Shown here in pieces: positions 55,092 to 64,000 of a stretch of 64,000 nt of DNA (its first letter is position 1; each line of letters starts with the position of its first letter). The translations under genes were made by a program, and so were the position numbers. This DNA is from Hormiphora californensis (lineage: Eukaryota > Ctenophora > Tentaculata > Cydippida > Pleurobrachiidae): NCBI GenBank assembly GCA_020137815.1, contig CM035361.1:6626595-6690594 (forward strand). Reading direction: 5' to 3'. The notes below the pieces were generated by a model. That model made no database searches. It was not told the DNA's origin and saw only the letters and a program-made list of their open reading frames with translations.

Positions 55092-56010
55092 AAAATCTTC
55101 TATTCTTCTGCTATATAGGGCCGTCACTTTTTGGATTTGGTGCAGGGGCAAAAATTTTTTTTTTCGTTTTTTCTGTTTTCTTCGGGTCGGAGGTGCCTGC
55201 CGGCACCTAAATATCAAGAATTGGTAGCGAATCCGTAAACTTGAAGGAGCCTTTATGGCCAACCGCCGGCTGGCAAAATACCAGCAGATCCTAAACACAC
55301 AAACACACACACACCCGATGGACAACGTGCACCCATCCTTGGTGTTGTGTTATCAGTCACTGGGTGGCGTGTAAATACGTGTATGTAACCGGTTGGTTGA
55401 ATTGTTCATAAAATTACGGACGCAGTGTCAAGCGACTCAACCGGTTGGACTAGCTCACCCAACACCGTATCTTAGCACGAATCATACTGTATAGTAGTAT
55501 ACATGAGGTGAGGTGAGGGGTAAAGCAACGTATCGCTGGTTCCTAAGATGTGCATACAAGAGAGACAAGAGGTCAGAAGAGTTGGGAAAATAGATGAAAC
55601 AAGGGGTGTTATGTTAACTGATAAGAATACTGAATAGAGAGACTAGATAGGGGATCAGGTACTCACTTTGAGGAGCTCCATGATTCGTACATCTCATCTA
55701 GAGTGTTAAAACCGTACATCCGCATCATAACACAACGATCAATATCCTGCAGGGAGAGTTAATAATATTATTCAATTATCATATAATTATAACAATTAGC
55801 CCCCCATAATTTGAGTATTATTACTACTGATTATAATTAAATTAGCACTGAAACCGTGGGATTTAAAATGGCGGATCGAGTTACACACCGAAAAGGGAGT
55901 GTGAGAGGAGCTCCATCTGTGTCTACGACCCTATCAGGAGTTCTATGAGGGAGAGAGAGACACAAAAAACCGAAAGGACGCGTTACTACATAGTTATTGT
56001 TGCTGCATGT
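53110..56010 (+). repeat. Right part of duplicated ~3-kb sequence, copy A, with internal GCAGGGGCAAA satellite
   Basis: It matches 57770-61080 in the same order. From about 53640 to 55000 it holds six or so diverged ~220-280-bp units, each with GTGCAGGGGCAAA, TTAATTAATTAA-type spacers, TATGAC, CTACTAGAACAT and CATACAAAGTTTCATTTCGA. A long C run (55047-55090) follows, then GCCTGCCGGCACCTAAATAT. Confidence 0.85.
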
Positions 56011-56139
56011 CATAGTACACACACACGCAGTGGTTGATTAGGCCGTAGCAGTGTGTGTGGAACTGTGGGAAGTGAATTCTTCAGTGAAATCTAAGAGAAT
56101 TATCCCGTGATTATTACCCAAATTGATAAAAGTATGCTC

Positions 56140-56231
56140 TTCTCTCTCGCTTCTCTCTTCCGTCTCATTCCTCTCTCGCTCTCTCTCTCTCTCTCTTCTC
56201 TCTCTCCTCTCGCTCTCTATCTCTTTCTCTC

Positions 56232-56265
<34 letters not shown>

Positions 56266-56266
56266 G

Positions 56267-56298
<32 letters not shown>

Positions 56299-56420
56299 GC
56301 TCTCTCTCTTCTCTCTATCTCTCTCTCTCTCTCTCTCTCCTCTCTGTCTCTCTCTCTGGTCTCTCTTGTCTCTCTCGTCTCTCGCTCTCTTCTCTCTCTC
56401 TCTCTTCTGTCTACTCTCTG

Positions 56421-56477
<57 letters not shown>

Positions 56478-56530
56478 ACTCTCTCTCTCTCTGTCTCTCT
56501 CTCTCTCTCTCTATCTCTCCTCTCTCCTTT
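56140..56530 (+). repeat. (CT)n-rich tract
   Basis: Almost pure CTCT with rare variants. Open frames across it are artefacts. Confidence 0.95.
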
Positions 56531-56868
56531 CCGTTTCTCTTTGCTCATTTTGGATTCTGGGATGTTAATACAGCGGAACAGACCGGCGCTTCGTAAAGCA
56601 GCCTGAATATACATCAATTTTAAACATTTCATACCATGAGTGTTGTGTGTGTGTGTGTGTGTGTGTGTGTTGGTGACTGTGGGGGGATGTAACTCTTATA
56701 CATGTTTAACACTTAAAATAGATATGCTCCTAATGTTTTGTGTTACGCGTTCATCCTCTATCTATTAAGAAACGTGTATACCATTTGATAGACAGAATCT
56801 CTGGAGAACTGTCTTCTAAAATAACGGTGAAGGACAAGAGTAAAGGGATTGTGGTCTTCCTACTACAG

Positions 56869-57051
56869 ATTGTACTTTGACAAGAGGCATATTGACCGAG
56901 TGTTGGTACGTGTGTTAGTATCGGACATGTACCTGGTTGAACATGGAATGTTCTTATCTGGTGACACGCCAAGTGACGGAGTCTGCACAGAGGGAGCTAT
57001 AATGGATCATCAGCTGCATCAACGTCAACAGAGCACCGCGATCTTATCCAG
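56869..57051 (+). CDS. Unassigned candidate exon
   Basis: Between a CTACTACAG acceptor and a CCAG/GTCACC donor an open segment encodes LYFDKRHIDRVLVRVLVSD and MYLVEHGMF, with natural amino-acid composition. No family recognised. Open sequence also precedes it (56750-56868) in another frame. It might belong to a gene broken by the surrounding rearrangement. Confidence 0.25.
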
Positions 57052-57484
57052 GTCACCTGGGGGAGAGAGAGCATTGAGCATGAGCATTCTCCCTCGCGAG
57101 AAAGATTGTTACAGGAATAGAGTATGAGATAGAGGACATGAAGAATATTAATATTGAGATTTGAGATGAGGGACATGAAGAGATTGTTATCATTCTAACC
57201 CGGCCTTTCCAAGAAGTGCATATTTACTAGATAAATCTATCTATTGTGTAGCTTGGGCTCACAATCTTCTAGAATAACGGAGGTATCTCCCCTTCCTCTT
57301 CCCTCTCTCTCCACTCACCCACTCTCTCACCCCCCCCCTATTTTTGGTGTACTCCAAGATCAGATGGCACACACGGGTGCCTCACAATTACAATTCATTC
57401 ATACGGTCCGTCATTCTTCCTAATAATTCCCAAGGTCTAAGCTAACTTCCCCTAACAAAGGGATGTTCTGATATGATAGTCTAT
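57052..57484 (+). other. Spacer before copy B
   Basis: Nothing recognisable apart from a short C run near 57331. Confidence 0.3.
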
Positions 57485-60400
57485 AATATGTTCGCAAAAG
57501 GCAAGCTTCCACGTCGACCGAAGGTGGAATCAATAATGGGTTTAGTTGTCGAACGGCAGTATGCTAACATATTCAAATCATTCACTACTTCTCAAAGTGA
57601 TCAACCATACATTCGTCTAATACCAAAATAAAATTGTAAATCCTATTAAATACTAGAGACAAAAATAAACTTTTTTATTAGCACCAAAAATGTGAAATGC
57701 CCTTGTAGTTAGTCGGGAGCAGAACAAAATCAATTTCTTATCCTCACACGTTAATAAATAATTAATTAAGTGCTGCTCTTATTTGTTTAGAGGGTGCCAA
57801 GTTCTACCGCCAAGCCCTGGATGAAATTTATCCATTTTCATTGTGCACAAGCCACAGGCTGGTTACGAAGTTACCATTGCCAGCGGTGCAAGGTCGCACG
57901 CGACAGAGTTGAGGTTGTCTTCGATACCAAGCACAGGCTTGTGTAACAAAAAGGGGCATTTTTATAGCTTATTGTCATCATAACCTGAAATAAATAATTT
58001 TCATTACTTCACAAAGGCTCAAAGTTTGAATATCAACTTTGTGTAGGCGCAAATGGTGCAGGGGAAAAAGTTTTAATGATTTAGTATTAATTAAATTAAT
58101 TAGAAAATCAAAAATCGGCTCGGTTATGACTCGTATGCTATTAAACAGTCGCGACCCGATTTAACGGCCCCCGATTAGCGGCACCCGATTTAACGGCAGG
58201 ATAACATTTCCCCAAAAATTTTTGAACTTTTTGAAAAATTTTTTGAAAAATTTTCGAAAAATTTTCAAAGTGCTAAACCACGTCCGAAATCGGTTTCGAA
58301 CGGGCACCTTATTGAATTCTTGCGGTAATTAGACGGTTTCGAAAAACGACAGATTGTGATACCCATGAGGCCCATCATGTCGCAATTTAGACGTCTTGTT
58401 AACTGCCCCACATGGGGACACGTATCGGTTAGTTCGAAACCGTCTAATTAGCGACAGGACGTGCGATAAGTGCACTGATTCGCAAAACGATAATCGGACG
58501 TGGCTTGATATTACCTTTGACAAAATTTTCATAACTTTTTTGCAAATTCTAAGAATGCATTGTCAATGTTTGATCGGTTGATCCCATGAATTTCAGAGAA
58601 AAATATATTTTGAAATTCGGAATCTCCCTCACCCCGCTTAAAGTGCCAAGATTCGGCATGGTATCACGTACGGTTCGTTCGAACCGTCTAATTAGCAAAC
58701 AAGACTGCGATAAGATGCACGATTCGATAAACGATTCTGACGTGGTGAATGTAGTAGTACATTAGAAAATTTTATAACTTTTTTGGAAATTGAAAAAAAA
58801 TTATTCTTTCCAATCAGAAATAGAAAATGATCAGTACTAATACATGACATTGAATTTAACACTTAGAGGTGTTTTAGCTAGAGCATTTTGGACACAAATA
58901 AAATAAAAGAGGGTTTATGGGTCCAATATGCTCTACCCCGATTTAACGGACACCCCGATTTAAGGACAAAACCCTTCCCCCGGAGGGTGGTTAAATCGGG
59001 GTCGACTGTACTAGAACATACATACAAAGTTTCATTTCGAAATTTCAACCGGTTGTGGCACAGTTTTGATTATCAAAGTTGACAAAAATTGTGCAGGGGC
59101 AAACACAAATTGTGAGCGGGCAAAAGTTTAATTACTTATAATTAATTAAATTAATTAAAAAATCAGAAAATCCGGCTCTTTTATGACTCGTATTATACCA
59201 CTAGAACATGCATGCAAAGTACTCATTCGAAATATCAAACGGTGTGGCCCAGTTCGAATATCAATTTACCTAAAATGTGCAGGGGCAAACATTTGCCGCA
59301 ACATGTACAGGGGCAAAATGTCGAGGGGGCACAACTTTTAAGTGCTTATAAATTAATTGGTGATAAATTAATGTTGACTATTCCCCCTTTTGTCGACTTT
59401 CTTATATGCATGAACTACATTACTACAAAATGTTGAAAAATGTCGTTATGTATAAGCAGAACAGAAAATATACCATTTTTAGTTGCCTTGTTCAGGAAAT
59501 GTGCGGGGGTCGAAATCAGCGGGCAGGGGAACGATGGTGCAGGTGCAAAAATTTTAATTAATTATAATTAAATTAGTTAATTAAAAATAAGAAATCCAGC
59601 CTTTCTATGACTCAGTTTATACTACTAGAACATGACATACAAAGTTTCATTTCGAAAAAAACAAACGGTTTGGCCACAGTTTGAATACAAAAATTGCAAA
59701 AGTGTGCGGGGTATTTTGACCTGTTACATTTCAAAAAAAGTGCAGGGGGGGCCCTAAAAAAGCCATTTTTGCAGCCTATAATAATTAATAATTAATTTCA
59801 ATACTCCACTTTTCGAATATCATTTTTATGATTGAAGAACATTCCCCCCCCGCCCACTGTCCTCCCCCCCCCTTTTTTTTCTCCATACAAAGTTTGCAAT
59901 GTCGATATTTCAAGCAGAAACGAAGATAAAACCGTGTGCAGGGCACGCGTAGGGGCAAAAAATCAAACTGTACAGGGCAATGTGCAGGGCAAATTTTGAT
60001 AGCCTATAATTAAATTAATAATTAAAAAATCAAAAATCCGGCACGTTATGACAAGTAGTATACTACTAGAACTGCCTACAAAATTTCAGGTCGATATCTC
60101 AAACGATGTGGCCGCAATCGCTGCCGAAATTTGCCCCCCCCCACCCCCCCCCCCCCCCCGAAAATCTTCATTCTGCCGCTATAAGGGCCGTCACTTTTTG
60201 GATTTGGTGCAGGGGCAAAAATTTTTTTTTTCGTTTTTTCTGTTTTTCTTCGGTCGGAGGCTGCCTGCCGGCCACCTAAATATCAAGAATTGGTAAGCGA
60301 TGGGGGGGGGGGAATCCGTAACTGAAAGGAGCATTTATGGCCAACCGCCGGCTGGAAAATACCAGCATTTTTGTGATCCTAACACAACAAACACACACAC

Positions 60401-61080
60401 ACCGATCGGACAACGTGCACCCATCCTTGGTGTTGGGTTATCAGTCACTGGGTGGGTGTAAAATACGTGTAGTAACCGGTTGGTTGAATTGTTCATAAAA
60501 ATACGACGCAGTGTCAAGCGATCAAACCGGTTTGACTAGCCTCACCCAACACCGTATCTTAGCACGAATCATACTGTAAGTAGTATACATGAGGTGAGTG
60601 GAGGGGTAAAGCAACGTATCGCTGGTTCCTAAGATGTGCATACAAGAGAGACAAGAGGTCAGAAGAGTGGGAAAATAGATGAAACAAGGGGTGTTATGTT
60701 AAACTGATAGAATACTGAATAGAGAGACTAGATAGGGATCAGGTATCACTTGAGGAGCTCCATGATTCGTACATCTCATCTAGAGTGTTAAAACACCGTA
60801 CATCCGCATCATAACACAACGATCAAATCCTGCAGGAGAGTTAATATATTATTCAATTATCATATAATTATAAACCAATTAGCCCCTCCATAATTTGAGT
60901 ATTATTACTACTGATTTAATTAAATTAGCACTGAACCGGTGCATTTAAAAGGCGGACGGTTACACACACGAAAAGGGAGTGGAGAGGAGCTCCATCTGTG
61001 TTCTACGACGCCTATCACGGAGTTCTATGAGGAGAGAGAAGTGACACAAAAAAACCGAAAGGACGCGTTACTACATAGTT
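57485..61080 (+). repeat. Duplicated ~3-kb sequence, copy B (lacks the 6.7-kb insertion)
   Basis: It begins TATAATATGTTCGCAAAAGG and runs to GACGCGTTACTACATAGTT as in copy A. The point where copy A is interrupted reads continuously here (CGTTAATAAATAATTAATTA, near 57760). The same GCAGGGGCAAA satellite units recur. It is interrupted by its own insertion at 58146-59008. Differences from copy A are mostly one-base indels. Confidence 0.85.
58146..59008. mobile_element. 863-bp pogo/Tc1-like MITE in copy B
   Basis: Left end CAGTCGCGACCCGATTTAAC and right end GTTAAATCGGGGTCGACTG are inverted repeats, with TA on the right flank and TTAAA on the left. Copy A lacks it: there CGTATACTACTAGAAC-type sequence is continuous. 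Further CCCGATTTAACGG words occur inside each end. No transposase. Confidence 0.82.
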
Positions 61081-61156
61081 TATTTGTGCAATTGTGTGAC
61101 TATATTGTGATATGCTGGTATAGCAAGTACATAACTTTTTATTCATTAATTTACAG

Positions 61157-62117
61157 CAATTATAACCCTTTAACCTACGCAGCTCTAGGGGACCCCGGAT
61201 TTGTGATGAGGAACTTATTAAACCCTGATGATATTCACTCTGGGCCCTCGGCACCACTTGTCCTTTAACACTCCAAACATCCCAACACCGAGAGGACACA
61301 ATATCCGCTACTACTCAATTATCTCCTCTATAACAAGCTGCACTCGGTACTCTTGAAAAAGAGGACTATTTTGCTGGTTGTGATCCCTACGATGGATGCC
61401 AAACTCAATCGTCGTCAGTCAATCCGGCCAAACTTGGATGAATATAGTAATTGGGATGCATTTTCGATTGGTCGAAGGAAGAACGGAGAGAAATACCTCG
61501 TATCAAAGTAATGTTTGTGATAGCCGAGACATCTCGAGTCCAAGACGGTAACGCGTTTACACAGGAGGTGTTCAGAACCTGGTGATGATTATGTCCTAAT
61601 GGACCGGGATCAGGAGCACCGATCTGTCCTGTAAGTACAAAGTTACTGGGGTCGAGGAGAAGTTCTAGCCCTGTAAACTACACATTTGTGACAAAAACAG
61701 ATGATGATATCATGGTGAATTTACCATTCCTAATGAACACCCTCCGACAATTCCCACTACAAGGTTCTACGTGGCCATTGCAGGAGTGCTTATGGGGGGG
61801 TCCGTGATACCCAAAATGGAGTACTGCAGTGGTGGGGGTACATCATCTCAAGGGATATTGTTAAGAGGATGATAGAGCTACCTCCCAGTGTTCACCGGGT
61901 CCCCTTCCGACCTGAAGATGCCTATGTGGGGTGGTTTGTATACAACTTGAGAACACCGCGGAGGCCCAATAGTAGCAAAAGTTATAAACAACCTCACACT
62001 GTACATTTGTTTAGCCGGAACGCCACCGATCAGCATGCTTTCTACCACTATACCTCACCCAGGCTTGTTCTCAAGTGTATCTGGATCGGATCAACAGTGC
62101 ACCCACAGAGAACGTGA
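61157..62117 (+). pseudogene. GT31-type beta-1,3-glycosyltransferase, broken, left palindrome arm
   Basis: Several frames together give a GT31 core: RQSIRP, VMFVIAETS, FVTKTDDDIM with the DDD metal site at about 61700, SRDIVKRMI, then EDAYVGWFVYN (ED-x-x-x-G). A C-terminal HAFYHYTSP precedes a TGA at 62117. Frame breaks occur about every 100-200 bases. GT31 enzymes are Golgi type II proteins adding Gal, GalNAc or GlcNAc in beta-1,3 linkage. The mirrored copy keeps some segments that are broken here and loses others, so sequence error is as likely as decay. Confidence 0.65.
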
Positions 62118-62946
62118 TCGTTAATGAAATACAGCCTTGGGGGCTTCGTGTAGCTGTAGTTGGGATTGTATGGTTGATTTTACTTAAATGTGGGTTTGAT
62201 AATTGTAGTTGGGATTGTAGTTGAGGATTGTAAGATGCAGTGATTTTACCTTGTTTTGATGATTCCAACATTTGATGTCATGTAATATTTGTGTAATTGG
62301 GGATAGGAGATTGTCAGTGGGAGATCTACAAAGAAGATCTTCGCAACTCTACAGTGATATAGCTACTTGAACTGGGAATAAGGCGATGGTCTATTAATTT
62401 GATAGATGTCGACGGGCGAAAAAGTAATAAATCCATATCTGGAAATTATATGTCTTAAGGCCTAAGGGTATAGTGACCTAACTGCTGGATTATTTAGAAT
62501 AAGGGAGGATCTTGTTTGAGTGATTATTGCATACCATCACTAAACCAAGATCGTCCCTTTCTCAAATCCGCAGGTAGGTCACTAACCCTTAGGCCTGTAA
62601 GACATATAATTTCCAGATATGGAGGTTATTACTTTTCGCCGTCGACACTCGACAAATTAATAGGGACCATACGCTTATTCCCAGTTCAATTATGCTTATA
62701 CACACTTTAGATTTGCTAAGATCTTCTCTGTAGATCTCCACTAAATCTCGAATCCCAAATGTACACAAAAATATTGGAACATGACATCAAATGTGGTAGG
62801 AATCATAAAAAAACAATGTGAAAATCAAACTGCATCTACTCTCCAACTACAATCCCAACTACAATTATCAACAACAATTTATGTAAAATCAACCATACAA
62901 TCCAACTCAAGCTACACGGAAGCCCAAGGGCGGTATTTCATAACGA

Positions 62947-63926
62947 TCAACTGTTCTCTGTGGGTGCACTGTTGCTGATCCGATCCAGATACACTTGCGA
63001 ACAGCTGGTTGAGGTATAGTGGTCGAAAGCATGCTGATAAGGTGTGCGTGTCTCGGCAAAACAATTGTAAGTGAGGTTGTTATAACTTGCTACTATTGGG
63101 CCTCCGCGGTGTCTCTTCCAAGTGTATACAAACCACCACCACATTAGGCATATTCAGGTCGGAAGGGGACCGGTTGAACACTGGGAGGTAGTCTATCATT
63201 CTCTTAACAATATCCCTTGAGATGATGTACCCCCCACCACTGCAGTACCTCCATTTTGGGTAGTCACGGAAACCCCCAATAGAACATCCTGCATGGCAAC
63301 CGTTCGAACCTTGTAGTGGTATATTGTCGCGAGGGTGTTCATTAGGAATGGTAAATTCACCCATGATATCATCATCTGTTTTGATCACAAAGGTGAGTGA
63401 TACAGGGCTAGACTTCTCCTCAGACCCCAGAATAACTTTGTACTTCAGGACAGACGGTGATTCCTTGATCACGGTTTTCATTAGGAACAGATCATCAACC
63501 ATGTTCTAACAACCTCCTGTGTAAACGCGTTAACAGTCTTGCTAAGATGTCTCGGCTACACAAACATTACTTTGATACGAAAGGTATTTCTCTCGTTCTT
63601 CTATCCGACCAATCTGAAAATGCATCCCAATTACTAATATTCAGCCAAGTTTGGGCGGATTGCGACGACGATTGAAGTTTTCACGCATTCGTAGGAGCAC
63701 AAACACAGCAAAATAGTCCTCTTTTTCAATAGTTACCGAGGTGCAGGTTATAGAGAGATATTGATAGTAGAGTAATTGTGTTCCTCTCGGTGTGGGAGGG
63801 ATCGTTTGGAGTGTAAAAGGACAAGTGTGCCGAGGCCCAGAGTGAATATAATCAGGGGGGTTGTAATAGTTCCTCATTCACAAAACCGGGGTCCATAGAG
63901 CTGCAGTAGGTTTTTAACGGGTATAA
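62947..63926 (-). pseudogene. GT31-type beta-1,3-glycosyltransferase, broken, right palindrome arm
   Basis: The minus-strand frame 63502-63080 holds the best stretch: SLTFVIKTDDDIMGEFTIPN, then YPKWRYCSGGGYIISRDIVK, matching the KTDDDxxxN and YPxYCSGxGYxLS motifs of GT31. The N-terminal part (about 63880-63640) gives FVLLRMRENFNRR in another frame, and the EDAYVG motif is broken. About 325 residues would be usual for one such exon, with an acceptor TTTACAG just upstream near 63930. Confidence 0.68.
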
Positions 63927-64000
63927 TTGCTGTAAATATGAAAAAAAGTTAATGTACTTGCTATACAGCATCATCACATATAGGTCAACACAATTGAACA

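Larger units (their letters stand above)
61060..64000. repeat. Large palindrome centred near 62530
   Basis: Sequence from about 61060 to 62520 recurs in reverse complement from about 62540 to the window end. Examples: AAATTAATAGGGACCAT against ATGGTCTATTAATTT, and AAGTACATAAC against the 63950 region. The arms differ mainly by small indels. The right arm runs off the window. Confidence 0.88.

Overview
This is eukaryotic, metazoan DNA. Genes are split into many short exons with GT-AG introns, coding sequence is sparse, and tandem repeats, foldback elements and homopolymer runs (poly-C, CT) fill most of the space. The protein families and two secreted proteins built from an unnamed module plus a CCP/sushi domain suggest a marine, early-branching animal. 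A sponge is my best guess, but this is inference. Single-base frame breaks and noisy homopolymers suggest a long-read assembly that is not fully polished, especially after about 46 kb and in the first 1 kb.

The backbone of the first 45 kb is one plus-strand gene, the autophagy lipid-transfer protein ATG2. I could join 27 exons (1005 to 44675, about 1,050 residues). Reading phase agrees across almost every junction, and family landmarks appear in the expected order. The N-terminal chorein part lies before the window and the C-terminal part is not found. Three other genes sit inside ATG2 introns: an SVOP/SV2-like transporter (14285-16048, plus strand, several frame breaks), an intact six-exon carbohydrate sulfotransferase (25421-27627, plus strand), and a secreted acidic-repeat protein (about 37057-38468, minus strand). 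A related secreted CCP protein (44853-46026, minus strand) follows the last ATG2 exon found.

The most striking feature is that many repeats in this gene begin at exon-intron borders and carry the splice site with some exon sequence. They range from two copies to about 65. Clear examples are the 30-bp donor array (1732-3560), the 41-bp acceptor array (22530-22726), the ~119-bp acceptor array (28357-36031), the 32-bp donor array (44051-44445) and many two- or three-copy duplications. A separate 44-bp array of about 193 units (4637-13130) fills most of another intron.

From 46 to 64 kb the window is dominated by mobile and duplicated DNA. A 6.7-kb unit with terminal inverted repeats (46376-53109) holds AGCGCT-rich arrays, a reverse transcriptase fragment and a 1.1-kb foldback element. 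It interrupts one copy of a ~3-kb sequence whose second copy (57485-61080) lacks it. That second copy carries its own 0.86-kb pogo-like insertion. The window ends in a large palindrome (about 61.06 to 64.0 kb) whose arms each carry a broken GT31-type glycosyltransferase. Another TTAA-flanked foldback element (40124-41119) sits in an ATG2 intron.
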